Positions 25,063-34,456 of a stretch of 64,000 nucleotides of DNA are shown here, one piece after another; positions within the stretch are counted from its first letter, which is position 1, and each line of letters opens with the position of its first letter. The translations under genes were made by a program, and so were the position numbers. The stretch lies in assembly GCA_964638895.1 (NCBI GenBank), contig CAZWYY010000002.1, forward strand, positions 1 through 64,000. Direction: 5' to 3'. Under the pieces are notes generated by a model. That model was not told the DNA's origin, made no database searches, and worked only from the letters and a program-made list of their open reading frames with translations. The DNA comes from JAFGGG01 sp964638895 (GTDB taxonomy: Bacteria; Spirochaetota; Spirochaetia; SZUA-6; RPPD01).

Positions 25063-26781
25063 ATGAACGAATGGTTAAAAAAAATAATTGAACAGATAAA
25101 GACACTCTGGAAAAAATGGTCGCTTAATCAGAAGATCATTATCTTTGCCGTGGCCGGCGTGGCCATTATCGCGCTGATTCTCTTGTTCAGCCTGAGTGCG
25201 GCGCCTTCACGCCCGCCGCTGTTTCGCACGGCCATTACGGATGAAGCAAAGCTGCATCGCATTACCACGCGCCTGGATGAGGAGGGCGTGGATTATACGG
25301 TGGAAAACAATATCATCTATATGAAGGATGAAAAAACCGCCATGCGCATGCGCGACATACTCATTCGCGAGGATCTGGTACCCGACGGCGTTGATCCCTG
25401 GGCTGTGTTCGATATGGAGCGCTGGACGCTTACGGATTTCGAGCGAAACACCAACCTGAAACGCGCTTTGGAAGCAAAACTCAAGCAACATATTCTGGCG
25501 CTCAACGATGTGGACGCGGTGAGTATAGACCTGTCCGTGCCGGACAAGGAGCTTCTGGAAGAAGACCAGAAACCCATCACCTGTTCCGTGATCATCACGC
25601 CCAAACCCGGGTCGGACATCACAACAAGCAGGAAGAAGATAGAGGGAATCGAGAAACTCATCATGTTCGCGGTTTCGGGCCTGAAGAAGGAGAACATCTT
25701 CATCACGGACGAGATCAGCGGGGTGCACCTGAACGACTTTGATTCAGAGGAGGTCAAGGAAGGCGAGCGCCTGGAGATCGCTAAAAAAGAACTCAAGATC
25801 AAGGATGATGAAGAAAAGAGGATGAAGACGGAGATATATAAGGAGCTGAGTAAGATATTCACGCCGGACAGAATCCGCATCGTCAGGATCGATATAGACC
25901 TGGATATGAGTAAGAAATCTACCGAGACGGAGGAGTACTTTCCCATAGAGATGCGGCCGGACAACCCTAAAACGGCCTGGGACGAGTCGGAATACAAGGA
26001 GTCGATCACAAAACACCAGGCAACTGAAAATGAGGCGTTCAAGGGCACGGGATTCAATCCCGAGGGTCCCCCGGGAACCGAGGGCCAGGTGCCCCCGGCT
26101 TTCAAGGACCTTTCCAATCTGCAGGGTACCTATGATCGGAGCGTGAATGAGGTGGAAAACGCCATCAATTCACGCAAGATTCACATGCAGGACAGGCCCT
26201 GGACCATAAAGCGCCTTACCCTGGGTATCGCCATAGACGGACGCTGGAAAAAGGTGCGGGACGAAAACACGGGAGAATTGGTGTTCAATCCGGACGGGAG
26301 CGTAAAGCGCGAGTATATACCGATATCGGCCGATGAGATCAATACCGCACGCAAGGTTATCGAAGGCGCGGTGGGATATAAGCGGGAACGGGGAGATATC
26401 GTCACCGTGGAGACCATGCAATTCGACAGGACGGCACAGTTTCTGCAGGAAGACGAAATGTATCGGGGTCAAAAGGCATTGCAGAGAGTCGTTTTTTGGA
26501 TCATAATAGGGATAGGGCTGATCTTTGTAGCCATAATTGCCTTTAGGATACTTTCACGGTATCTTGAAAGGAGAAGGCGTCTCAAAGAGGAAGAGCTTGC
26601 GCGTCAGCACCAGGCCATGCGTGAGGCGGCCCTGCGCAGCGCCGAGGAAAAGGGTGTTGAGGTTGAGCTCTCCGTTGAAGAGCGGGCGCGGCTTGAGATG
26701 CAGGAGAACGCCATTAATATGGCGCGTGAACATCCGGAGGACGTCGCCCAGCTTATCAGAACATGGTTACTGGAGGAATAA
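25063..26781 (+). CDS. fliF: Flagellar MS-ring protein FliF
   Basis: A 572-residue protein with an N-terminal membrane helix (IIIFAVAGVAIIALILLFSL), YscJ/FliF ring domains (about 50-220, EDLVPDGVDPWAVFDMERW), a long periplasmic middle, a C-terminal membrane helix (VVFWIIIGIGLIFVAIIAFRIL) and a cytoplasmic tail ending EHPEDVAQLIRTWLLEE, the FliG-binding segment. FliF forms the MS ring that seeds the motor. fliG follows after 3 bases. Confidence 0.95.
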   Translation: MNEWLKKIIEQIKTLWKKWSLNQKIIIFAVAGVAIIALILLFSLSAAPSRPPLFRTAITDEAKLHRITTRLDEEGVDYTVENNIIYMKDEKTAMRMRDILIREDLVPDGVDPWAVFDMERWTLTDFERNTNLKRALEAKLKQHILALNDVDAVSIDLSVPDKELLEEDQKPITCSVIITPKPGSDITTSRKKIEGIEKLIMFAVSGLKKENIFITDEISGVHLNDFDSEEVKEGERLEIAKKELKIKDDEEKRMKTEIYKELSKIFTPDRIRIVRIDIDLDMSKKSTETEEYFPIEMRPDNPKTAWDESEYKESITKHQATENEAFKGTGFNPEGPPGTEGQVPPAFKDLSNLQGTYDRSVNEVENAINSRKIHMQDRPWTIKRLTLGIAIDGRWKKVRDENTGELVFNPDGSVKREYIPISADEINTARKVIEGAVGYKRERGDIVTVETMQFDRTAQFLQEDEMYRGQKALQRVVFWIIIGIGLIFVAIIAFRILSRYLERRRRLKEEELARQHQAMREAALRSAEEKGVEVELSVEERARLEMQENAINMAREHPEDVAQLIRTWLLEE

Positions 26782-26784
26782 ACC

Positions 26785-27897
26785 ATGGCGAAAAAAACAT
26801 CAAGCACGGCAACCGCGGCGGCCGCCGCAGCGGCACCGGCAGCGGCAGCAGTACATACCACCGCGCGGAAGCACACGGTACAGCACAGTACGCATAAAAA
26901 ACAGCTTACCGGACGCCAGAAGGCCGCGATCTTCCTGGTAACCCTGGGTTCGGAGATATCCGCCGAGATTTTTAAGCACCTGCGCGAGGATGAAATAGAA
27001 CAGCTTACCTTCGAGATCGCGCGCCTGGAGAGTATCGAGCCCGAGGACAGGGATAAGGTGTTGATGGAGTTCCAGGAGCTCATGATGGCCCAAGACTTCA
27101 TTACCACCGGCGGTATCGATTACGCACGCGAACTCCTGGAAAAATCGCTCGGCACGCAGAAGGCGGTTGACATCATCAACAGATTGACCAGTTCGCTGCA
27201 GGTACGGCCCTTCGACTTTATCCGGAGGACGGACCCGGCCCACCTGTTAAACTTTATTCAACAGGAACACCCGCAGACCATCGCCCTGATCCTGGCCTAC
27301 CTCGAGCCGCAGAAGGCCAGTGTGATCCTGGGCAGCCTGCCTCACGAAATACAGTCCGATGTGGCAAAACGCATAGCCACCATGGACCGTACCTCACCGG
27401 AGGTGCTGCGCGAGGTTGAAAGGGTTCTAGAGAAAAAACTCTCCACCCTGTCCTCCGAAGACTATACGGCGGCAGGCGGCGTGGAAAGCATCGTAGAGAT
27501 CCTGAACCTGGTGGACAGATCCACGGAAAAAACCATAATAGAATCTTTGGAAGAGGACGACCCGGAACTGGCCGAAGAGATCAAGAAGCGCATGTTCGTG
27601 TTCGAGGATATCGTGCTGCTTGACGACCGTGCCATCCAGAAGGTGCTGCGCGAGGTCGACACAACCGAGCTGGCCAAGGCTTTGAAGGCGGTTGATTCCG
27701 AGGTGCAGGACAAGATATTCCGCAACATGTCGCGCAGGGCGTCCACCCTGTTGAAAGAGGACATGGAGTACATGGGACCCATCCGCCTGAAGGACGTTGA
27801 GGAGTCGCAGCAGAAGATCGTGGCCATTATCCGCAAACTGGAAGAACAGGGCGAGATCGTGGTGGCGCGCGCGGGTGAGGATGAGCTGGTTGTATAA
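26785..27897 (+). CDS. fliG: Flagellar motor switch protein FliG with alanine-rich N-terminal extension
   Basis: From about residue 40, LTGRQKAAIFLVTLGSEISAEIFKHL starts the normal FliG N domain that binds FliF. EHPQTIALILAYLEPQKAS (EHPQ motif, middle domain) and VLLDDRAIQKVLREVDTTELAKAL (charged torque helix of the C domain) follow. The first 40 residues are an extra low-complexity Ala/Thr/His/Lys tail with a run of seven alanines. Total length is 370, against about 330-345 usually. Rotor torque depends on FliG contacts with MotA. Confidence 0.95.
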   Translation: MAKKTSSTATAAAAAAAPAAAAVHTTARKHTVQHSTHKKQLTGRQKAAIFLVTLGSEISAEIFKHLREDEIEQLTFEIARLESIEPEDRDKVLMEFQELMMAQDFITTGGIDYARELLEKSLGTQKAVDIINRLTSSLQVRPFDFIRRTDPAHLLNFIQQEHPQTIALILAYLEPQKASVILGSLPHEIQSDVAKRIATMDRTSPEVLREVERVLEKKLSTLSSEDYTAAGGVESIVEILNLVDRSTEKTIIESLEEDDPELAEEIKKRMFVFEDIVLLDDRAIQKVLREVDTTELAKALKAVDSEVQDKIFRNMSRRASTLLKEDMEYMGPIRLKDVEESQQKIVAIIRKLEEQGEIVVARAGEDELVV

Positions 27898-27898
27898 A

Positions 27899-27931
27899 GG
27901 GCCTTCCGGGCCCGCATAAAATCGGTGCGGG
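27899..27931 (+). promoter_or_regulatory. Two mutually exclusive short hairpins after fliG
   Basis: GGGCC (27899-27903) pairs with GGCCC (27909-27913). The overlapping CCCGC (27911-27915) can pair instead with GCGGG (27927-27931). Stems are only 5 bp and no T-run follows. This is the longest gap in the fliE-fliJ region (about 110 bases before fliH). Confidence 0.3.
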
Positions 27932-28009
27932 ATATGGTTTAAGGACGTCTCTCTCCGCCGCCGGTTTATGGTCCGCAGCAGGTCCCAATACGAACGTAAG
28001 GAGAAAACC

Positions 28010-28924
28010 GTGGCAAAAAATGTTTTTCGGCCTACGGAAGTGATAAACGTAACCAAGAAGGTGTTCATAGAGCCTCCCAGGGTTATAGAAAAGGAAGAAC
28101 CAAAGGTCGTCCCGAAAACGGTTGAGGAATATACCGGCCCGTCGATCGATGATGTGCGCAGGGAGGCGGAGGAGTTCAAGGCGCGTTGGGACCAGGAGCG
28201 GGAGCAGAAGATACAGGAGGCCCGGGCCGAGGCGGAGCGCATCGTCAAGGACGCCGAGGCCGTTGCCTTTGAAGAGGTTAAAAAGAAAAACAACCAGGCC
28301 CAGAAAATAAAGCAGGAGGCCGAGGCCGAGGCCAAACAGCTTCTTGAGAACGCCAAAAAGGAGGCGGCCGAGCTGGAGGCTGAGGTCAAAGAGCGGGTTG
28401 AAAAAATAGAGAACCAGGCCTACGAGAAGGGGTACCGTGACGGCCATGATAAGGGTTTTGCTCAAGGTAAGGACGAGATGCAGCGGCTGGTAGACCGGCT
28501 GCACATGATCATTACCAAGGCCATTGACAAACGCAATGAGATCATCGAAGAATCCGAAACGCAGATCATCAATATTGTGCTGCTTATCGCCAAGAAGGTC
28601 ATTAAGGTGATCTCGGAGAACCAGAAGAACGTTGTGATAAACAATGTGATTCAGGCGCTCCGAAAACTGAAAAGCCGCGGGGACGTGGTGATCAGGGTGA
28701 ACCTGAGCGACCTGGACCTTACCACCGAGCATATAAAGGATTTCATGGGCATGGTGGAGAACGTAAAGTCCATTACCGTGCTGGAAGACTCCTCGGTGGA
28801 CAAGGGCGGCTGTATCATAGAAACGGACTTCGGGCAGATTGACGCGCGTATTTCAAGCCAGTTGCACGAAATCGAGGAGAACATCGTAGAGCTTATGCCC
28901 ATCCGCACCAAGGGTGAGCAGTAA
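28010..28924 (+). CDS. fliH: Flagellar export stator protein FliH
   Basis: Start is GTG 28010 after TAAGGAG; the product is 304 residues beginning AKNVFRPTEVINVTKKVF. A long acidic/basic coiled coil (about 60-160, EFKARWDQEREQKIQEARAEAERIVKD) leads to a C-terminal globular part with VLLIAKKVIKVISENQKNVV. This is the FliH/YscL layout: it binds FliI and restrains its ATPase until docking on FlhA. Upstream in-frame codons exist but lack a ribosome site. Confidence 0.88.
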   Translation: MAKNVFRPTEVINVTKKVFIEPPRVIEKEEPKVVPKTVEEYTGPSIDDVRREAEEFKARWDQEREQKIQEARAEAERIVKDAEAVAFEEVKKKNNQAQKIKQEAEAEAKQLLENAKKEAAELEAEVKERVEKIENQAYEKGYRDGHDKGFAQGKDEMQRLVDRLHMIITKAIDKRNEIIEESETQIINIVLLIAKKVIKVISENQKNVVINNVIQALRKLKSRGDVVIRVNLSDLDLTTEHIKDFMGMVENVKSITVLEDSSVDKGGCIIETDFGQIDARISSQLHEIEENIVELMPIRTKGEQ

Positions 28925-28960
28925 CGTAGGTCTAGTTTTAAAAGCGGAGGGGAACCTAAA

Positions 28961-30277
28961 TTGAGTATTTTCGATAAATATACCAAAATCCTGGAAAAAA
29001 TGGACCCCATAAAATGCACAGGCGTGGTTGAGCGCTTCAGAGGCCTGCTTATCGAAAGCAACGGGCCCATGGCGGTGGTGGGGGAGCTCTGCCAGATACT
29101 CATTCCCAAGGGCAGCGGCGTAATCTGGGCCGAGGTGGTGGGGTTAAACGGCAAAACCGTGCAGCTGATGCCCTATGACGAGATGGAAGGCATAGAGGTA
29201 GGGTGCATTGTCATTGCCATGGGATATAGTCTAAGCATTCCTGTTTCGGACAGGCTTTTAGGCAGGGTGCTCGACGCCATGGGCAGGCCCATAGACGGCA
29301 AGGGTGATATAGGCTCCCCCCAGTTGTATTCGATCTTCAACACCCCGCCCCATGTGCTGCACAGGAAGCGTATCGTCGAGCCTGTGGCCACCGGCGTTCG
29401 TTCCATCGACGGGCTTCTGACCGTGGGCAAGGGCCAGCGTATGGGTATATTTTCGGGCAGCGGAATCGGCAAGTCCACCATGTTGGGCATGATCGCGCGC
29501 AACACCTCGGCCGACGTGAACGTGATCGCGCTTATCGGCGAACGGGGCAGGGAGGTAAGGGAATTTATCGAAAACGACCTGGGGGAGGAAGGCCTCAAGC
29601 GCTCGGTGATCGTGGTGGCCTCATCCAACAAGCCCCCGCTGGCGCGTATCAGGGGCGCGTTTGTGGCCACAGCCATTGCAGAGTATTTTCGTGATACGGG
29701 CAGGGACGTGATGCTGATGTTCGATTCCGTCACCCGTTTTGCGCGCGCACAGCGCGAGATAGGCCTGGCCGTGGGCGAACCGCCCGCCAACCGCGGGTTT
29801 ACGCCTTCGGTGTTTTCCATGCTGCCCAAACTGCTGGAACGCTGCGGAACCTCGGAAAACGGGACCATCACGGGTTTTTACACCATTCTGGTCGAGGGCG
29901 ACGACATGGATGAGCCCGTCTCCGACGCGGTGCGGGGCATTCTGGACGGGCACGTGGTGCTGACCAGAAAACTCGCCCAGAGAAACCATTACCCGGCCGT
30001 GGACGTGTTGCAGTCCGTTTCCCGTCTCAGCGTATATGTCACCTCGGCCGAACTGCAGAAGGCGGTGGGGTACATCAAGCGCATGCTGGCCGTGTATTAC
30101 GACGCCGAAGACCTAATTAACGTCGGCGCCTATGCAGCGGGCTCCAATCCTGAGATAGACGAGGCCATCGGTAAGATACAGGATATCAATACATTCCTGC
30201 GGCAGGCTATTTTTGAGAAGTCCTCACTTGAGGAAACCTTCTCCCATATCGGACGGATCTCGGGGATGCAGGTATGA
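28961..30277 (+). CDS. fliI: Flagellum-specific ATPase FliI
   Basis: A 438-residue F1-like ATPase. Walker A is in GIFSGSGIGKSTMLGMIAR, Walker B in DVMLMFDSVTRFARAQREI, and VALIGERG-like VIALIGERGREVREFIE and GEPPANRGFTPSVFSMLPKLLERCG are FliI/SctN-specific. It energises loading of export substrates with FliH and FliJ. Start is TTG 28961 with GGAGGGG upstream, which lies in the loop of a weak 5-bp TAGGT/ACCTA repeat (28927-28931 and 28954-28958). It overlaps fliJ by 4 bases. Confidence 0.95.
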   Translation: MSIFDKYTKILEKMDPIKCTGVVERFRGLLIESNGPMAVVGELCQILIPKGSGVIWAEVVGLNGKTVQLMPYDEMEGIEVGCIVIAMGYSLSIPVSDRLLGRVLDAMGRPIDGKGDIGSPQLYSIFNTPPHVLHRKRIVEPVATGVRSIDGLLTVGKGQRMGIFSGSGIGKSTMLGMIARNTSADVNVIALIGERGREVREFIENDLGEEGLKRSVIVVASSNKPPLARIRGAFVATAIAEYFRDTGRDVMLMFDSVTRFARAQREIGLAVGEPPANRGFTPSVFSMLPKLLERCGTSENGTITGFYTILVEGDDMDEPVSDAVRGILDGHVVLTRKLAQRNHYPAVDVLQSVSRLSVYVTSAELQKAVGYIKRMLAVYYDAEDLINVGAYAAGSNPEIDEAIGKIQDINTFLRQAIFEKSSLEETFSHIGRISGMQV

Positions 30278-30735
30278 AACGTTTCAGTTTCAGGTTGGAG
30301 AGGTTGCTTACCATAAAGCGCTATAAGGAGCGTGAGTGGGAGATGAAGCTGGCAGATATAACGGGGCAGGTCATTCTATTGGAAAATAAAATCAAAGAAA
30401 GCAGGGAACGGATTGGGCGTATGCTTGATGAGCGCCGCCCGGCCGCCGGGATAATCGACATATACGGCCTTATTTCCAATGAAATGTACATTGCGCGCAT
30501 GAGGCAGACCATTATAAACTGCGGCATTCGGCTGGAACGCAAAAAACGTGAACGGGAAGAGATACAAAAGAAGTTTCTTGAAGCGTCAAAAGAAAAAAAA
30601 GTCCTGGAGAAATTGAAACAGAGAAAAGAGGAAGAGCATTATAAAGAAGCAAAGAAAGAAGAGTTTAAAGTTGTCGATGATATAAATACGGGAGATCAAA
30701 TCCGTAAAACCCTCACCCTGAAAACAAAGGAGTAA
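30274..30735 (+). CDS. fliJ: Flagellar export chaperone FliJ
   Basis: The 153-residue protein is almost entirely charged coiled coil, opening with FSFRLERLLTIKRYKEREWEMKLADI as FliJ proteins do. It follows fliI with an ATGA overlap, the normal place for fliJ (called flbA in Borrelia). FliJ forms a central stalk in the FliI hexamer and helps couple export to FlhA. Sequence similarity of FliJ is weak in general, so the call relies on order plus composition. Confidence 0.85.
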   Translation: MKRFSFRLERLLTIKRYKEREWEMKLADITGQVILLENKIKESRERIGRMLDERRPAAGIIDIYGLISNEMYIARMRQTIINCGIRLERKKREREEIQKKFLEASKEKKVLEKLKQRKEEEHYKEAKKEEFKVVDDINTGDQIRKTLTLKTKE

Positions 30736-30739
30736 CGGT

Positions 30740-31345
30740 ATGCCGGAATACAGTTCAATACCCATAAGCTTGAGAATATTTGTTCTCCTGCTTATTGTCG
30801 TACTTTTAACCATTCTGGGACTGTTCATTCTGAACAGCCTGGGGATTGTGGACTCAAGCTCACTTCTGGCGCCGATTTACGGCCTGTTCAATATGAAGAC
30901 CGAAACACAAATAGACGTGAGCGATCCCATGCTGCTGGCAAAACAGCGTCTGGCCAAGGACTATGAGGCCGTGGATCTCCTGCAGCAGGAGGTGCAAAAA
31001 CTGCAGACGGAGGTGGACTCGAAAAACCAGGAGGTGACCCAGAAAATGGACGATCTGGCCGAACGGGAAAAACAGCTGTCGGAGAGAGAAAAATTGCTTA
31101 ATCAGCAAACAAAAGAGGGCGATGATAGAATGAGACGTCTGGAACAGATGTCCCGGCAATTTTTGGGAATGCCTCCTAAAGATGCTGTGAATGTGATGCT
31201 TGCCATGAATGTGCAGGAGGTCATAGACGTTATGAAGATAACGGAAGCCATGGCCCGGCAGGCGGGCGAAGATTCCATAGTGCCTTACTGGTTAAGCATC
31301 ATGCCGCCGGACAAAGCGGCCGAGATACAGGAAAAATGGAGGTAA
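30740..31345 (+). CDS. flbB: Spirochaete motor collar protein FlbB-like
   Basis: The 201-residue product has an N-terminal membrane helix (IFVLLLIVVLLTILGLFIL), a central coiled coil (about 70-135) and a C-terminal helical MgtE-N-like domain (MPPKDAVNVMLAMNVQEVIDVMKITEAMA ... MPPDKAAEIQEKW). Position between fliJ and fliK matches FlbB of Borrelia, a scaffold of the collar that surrounds the periplasmic motor and helps place stators. The name is inferred from order and layout. Confidence 0.78.
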   Translation: MPEYSSIPISLRIFVLLLIVVLLTILGLFILNSLGIVDSSSLLAPIYGLFNMKTETQIDVSDPMLLAKQRLAKDYEAVDLLQQEVQKLQTEVDSKNQEVTQKMDDLAEREKQLSEREKLLNQQTKEGDDRMRRLEQMSRQFLGMPPKDAVNVMLAMNVQEVIDVMKITEAMARQAGEDSIVPYWLSIMPPDKAAEIQEKWR

Positions 31346-31369
31346 AATCACCCGTGAGGGAGGTTGCCA

Positions 31370-32587
31370 TTGGCAATAACAGATACGTCCTTATCCGCCA
31401 TGCTGTTTTTAAAGCAGGATAAAAGCCTTCCGGAAGTAAAAGCGCCCGGCGCGCGTCCCCTTAAGAAAAAAGAAACGGACAGAACAGAAGATACGAAATC
31501 CGATAACACCAAAGGCCCAAAAGAAACCAAAGCGACGGGGCGCTCCAGGGCTGTTTCGTTCAAGGCAGTGCTGGAGAAGGAAATAAAAAAACAGTTTTCA
31601 GCCAAGAAATCCAGGGGCCGCACCTTAAGTGAAGAATTGAAAAAGAAAAAAGACATAAGGCCGTTTTACGTGGTGCCAAAAGATAAAGAAAAGGGCGAAC
31701 CACAGCCCGTAAAGGCGCAAAAAGATCAGCCGGCTGAACTGTTGGGCAGACTGGCCGGAAGCGCTTTGGGAGCCCGGTTCTCCGCACCGCAGACGGGCGG
31801 CCATAAGGCGTCCAAGGACATAAAAACCGCTGGAACGGGAAAAAAGGCGGCCCGGTTTATGACACAAGAGCTTGCGAAAAACCTGAAGACGGTTATACAC
31901 GAAAAAAACACGGCCCAGGACAGAGGGCCCAAGCTGATTGTGGTGGACCTCCGTGAAAAGACGCCCGCGCCTCCGGTAAAGCAGAATCATAAAGCCAGAC
32001 ATGAAAATAAAAAGAGCGATACGCAGAACATTAAAGCGGCGGACAATCTGCTGGACGCCAAAGACATGAAGCTCTTTGTGAAGCACACGGCCATAAACGA
32101 TGGTATGCTCCACCTGAAAACCGATTTTGAGGCCAAACACCTGCAGGCCAAACAGCCGCTGCCGCAGTTTATGCAGCTAAAGCAGGCGTTAAGCGCGGAG
32201 CTTGTCAAACAGACAAGAATGATCATCGGAAACGGCGGAAACGGCGAAATTCACCTGGTGCTGAAACCCGAATCATTGGGAAATGTCCGGGTACGTCTAA
32301 ATATTCATGATAACAATTTAGTGGGCAAGATATTTGTCGACAATAATACTGTGAAGGAAATGGTGCAGGGAAGCCTTGCCAATCTTTATAACGCGTTTAA
32401 ACAGGACGGGTTCAACCAGGCCATGATAAACGTGTTTGTGGGCAGTGAAAAAGGCTCGCCCCAGGAAGGCGGGCAGGACGGCGGTACGGCAATGAAGGGT
32501 GAGACCGCGCAGGAGCGATGGGAACGTGAACATGAGCAAAACCGGGAGTTGGTGACTGCGGATTCCCTGGTGAACATAGTGCTTTAA
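31370..32587 (+). CDS. fliK: Flagellar hook-length control protein FliK
   Basis: The first 250 residues are a Lys/Pro/Thr-rich unstructured stretch. The C-terminal domain (about 275-375) contains GNGEIHLVLKPESLGNVRVRLNIHDNNLVGKIFVDNNTVKEMV, the FliK_C switch domain that contacts FlhB to end hook export. TTG 31370 is chosen because GAGGGAGG ends 6 bases before it; TTG 31364 would leave no spacing. It follows flbB and precedes flgD (flbC/fliK position in Borrelia). Confidence 0.85.
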   Translation: MAITDTSLSAMLFLKQDKSLPEVKAPGARPLKKKETDRTEDTKSDNTKGPKETKATGRSRAVSFKAVLEKEIKKQFSAKKSRGRTLSEELKKKKDIRPFYVVPKDKEKGEPQPVKAQKDQPAELLGRLAGSALGARFSAPQTGGHKASKDIKTAGTGKKAARFMTQELAKNLKTVIHEKNTAQDRGPKLIVVDLREKTPAPPVKQNHKARHENKKSDTQNIKAADNLLDAKDMKLFVKHTAINDGMLHLKTDFEAKHLQAKQPLPQFMQLKQALSAELVKQTRMIIGNGGNGEIHLVLKPESLGNVRVRLNIHDNNLVGKIFVDNNTVKEMVQGSLANLYNAFKQDGFNQAMINVFVGSEKGSPQEGGQDGGTAMKGETAQERWEREHEQNRELVTADSLVNIVL

Positions 32588-32598
32588 AGGAGAGTTGT

Positions 32599-33078
32599 AT
32601 GGATATAAGCGGTTTGAATAATGCGGTATTGTCAAAACCGGAACTGGCCGCGACCCAGCGCCTGGTTGATTCGGCAAACGCCGTGGTGAACAACGGCAAG
32701 GGTTATAAAACGGTGATGGGACAACCGGAGTTTCTCCAGCTGCTGACCGAGGAGTTTAAAAACCAGGATCCCACGCAGCCGTTGAAAGACAGGGATTTCA
32801 TAGCACAGATGGCGCAGATTTCCCAGTTGGACCAGGTAACGTCCATGTCGAAAGCCATGGCTGCCATGAATACGGAAATTAATAATGTTTCAAAACTGAT
32901 TCAGAAAAATAATGCGTTTTCCCTGTTAGGGAAACTCGTTGATATCGTAGAGGGGGGCCAGGTCATAAGTGGTAAGGTAGAGGAAATAAGCGGAGGGGAT
33001 TTCCCTCAACTGCTTGTGAACGGAAAATATTACGACTTTCAAAATGTGAGCAAGTTGAAGAATGATGAGGGGGAATAG
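32599..33078 (+). CDS. flgD: Flagellar hook-assembly scaffold FlgD
   Basis: This 159-residue protein has MGQPEFLQLLTEEFKNQDPTQPLKDRDFIAQMAQISQLDQVTSM, the FlgD N-terminal block. The hook cap it forms guides FlgE polymerisation and is later removed. The C-terminal half is short compared with enteric FlgD, as is common in spirochaetes. AAAGGAGAG lies before the ATG; flgE follows after 3 bases. Confidence 0.93.
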   Translation: MDISGLNNAVLSKPELAATQRLVDSANAVVNNGKGYKTVMGQPEFLQLLTEEFKNQDPTQPLKDRDFIAQMAQISQLDQVTSMSKAMAAMNTEINNVSKLIQKNNAFSLLGKLVDIVEGGQVISGKVEEISGGDFPQLLVNGKYYDFQNVSKLKNDEGE

Positions 33079-33081
33079 GTT

Positions 33082-34437
33082 ATGATGCGATCACTCTACT
33101 CCGGTGTGGCCGGACTGCAAAACCATCAGATAAGGATGGATGTAATCGGCAACAACGTTGCCAACGTAAACACTACGGGCTTTAAAAAGGGCCGGGTTAC
33201 CTTTCAGGACATGCTCTCGCAGATGGTATCCGGCGCGGCCAAGCCCACCGACGAGGTAGGCGGCGTGAACCCGAAACAGGTTGGTCTGGGAATGCTGATC
33301 TCGGCCATCGATACCATTCATACACAAGGAAGCCTGCAGACCACCGGCAAGAAAACGGACGTGGCCATCAGCGGGGAAGGATTTTTTATCCTTAAAGACG
33401 GTGACAGACGGTTTTATACGCGCGACGGGGCGTTTTCACTTGATGAAAACGGCAAACTGGTGAATCCCTCCAGCGGGATGCGCGTACAGGGCTGGGTGGC
33501 GCAGAACGTGGCCGGTGAAAATGTCATAAATACCTCCGGTGACCTGGAAGACATGGTTATTCCCGTATACAGTAAAGACCTGCCCCTGGCAACCACGGAC
33601 ATTACCTACCGTTGTAACCTGGACCAGCGGGCCATTCCCATTCCCGAAGGAGCGGCGCCTAAAACCGTGCTTGAGAATACTCATACGGCAACCATCGAGA
33701 TCTATGACTCACTGGGTAATACGCACCAGTTGCGCCTGAACTTTCAGAAGGCCGCCGGTGTAAACAACCAATGGAATGTGACGGCCACGGTAGACGGCGC
33801 TGATGCTAGGGCCAATATCGGCGCGGTGGGAGCGGCGGCCAATACCTTTACCCTGAACTTCGACAATAACGGGAACATCATCTCCGTAACAGACCCGGAC
33901 GGTGAGACGTTGAATGAGGGCGTGCTGCAGATAGCACTTACCTATGATGTTCCGGGTACCGAGCCGGCGGCCGCACAGACCTTCAACCTTACCCTGGGCA
34001 CCGCGGGTACGGCCACCGGCATCACCCAGGCGGCTGACACGTTCACTACCAAGGCCGTCAAACAGGACGGACACGGCCTAGGGTACCTGGAGGATTTTAA
34101 GATCGATCAGAACGGCGTCATTACCGGGGTGTACTCGAACGGCGTGGACCGCGCCTTGGGGCAGATCGCCCTGGCTACGTTTACAAATCCCGGGGGGCTT
34201 GAGAAGGCCGGCGAGAATAATTATATTGTCTCCAACAACTCCGGCCTGGCGCTGGTCAGTCCCTCGGGCACCGAGGGAAAGGGGAAAATAATCTCCGGTA
34301 CGCTGGAAATGAGCAACGTGGACCTGGCCGAGCAGTTTGTGGATATGATCGTGACACAAAGGGGTTTTCAGGCCAACTCACGCTCCATCACCACCTCCGA
34401 TCAAATGCTGCAGGAAATATTAACATTAAAGCGATAA
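33082..34437 (+). CDS. flgE: Flagellar hook protein FlgE with cross-linking Lys/Cys pair
   Basis: RSLYSGVAGLQNHQIRMDVIGNNVANVNTTGFKKGRVTFQDML and the C-terminal GTLEMSNVDLAEQFVDMIVTQRGFQANSRSITTSDQML are FlgE hallmarks; length is 451. Lys165 (VYSKDLPL) and Cys178 (TYRCNLDQ) coincide in number and spacing with the residues forming lysinoalanine cross-links between hook subunits in Treponema denticola. The hook joins motor and periplasmic filament, and cross-linking stiffens it. Confidence 0.95.
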   Translation: MMRSLYSGVAGLQNHQIRMDVIGNNVANVNTTGFKKGRVTFQDMLSQMVSGAAKPTDEVGGVNPKQVGLGMLISAIDTIHTQGSLQTTGKKTDVAISGEGFFILKDGDRRFYTRDGAFSLDENGKLVNPSSGMRVQGWVAQNVAGENVINTSGDLEDMVIPVYSKDLPLATTDITYRCNLDQRAIPIPEGAAPKTVLENTHTATIEIYDSLGNTHQLRLNFQKAAGVNNQWNVTATVDGADARANIGAVGAAANTFTLNFDNNGNIISVTDPDGETLNEGVLQIALTYDVPGTEPAAAQTFNLTLGTAGTATGITQAADTFTTKAVKQDGHGLGYLEDFKIDQNGVITGVYSNGVDRALGQIALATFTNPGGLEKAGENNYIVSNNSGLALVSPSGTEGKGKIISGTLEMSNVDLAEQFVDMIVTQRGFQANSRSITTSDQMLQEILTLKR

Positions 34438-34456
34438 GGGTGTATAATCGTGGTGT

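Noticed and set aside
27827..28732. Leucine-rich open frame opposite fliG/fliH that looks like a membrane protein
   Set aside because: It is the antisense of the charged FliH coiled coil, whose Lys/Glu codons read as Phe/Leu on the other strand.
28927..28958. TAGGT/ACCTA repeat enclosing the fliI ribosome site
   Set aside because: A 5-bp A/T-containing stem with a loop above 20 bases is unlikely to be stable; mentioned only in the fliI entry.
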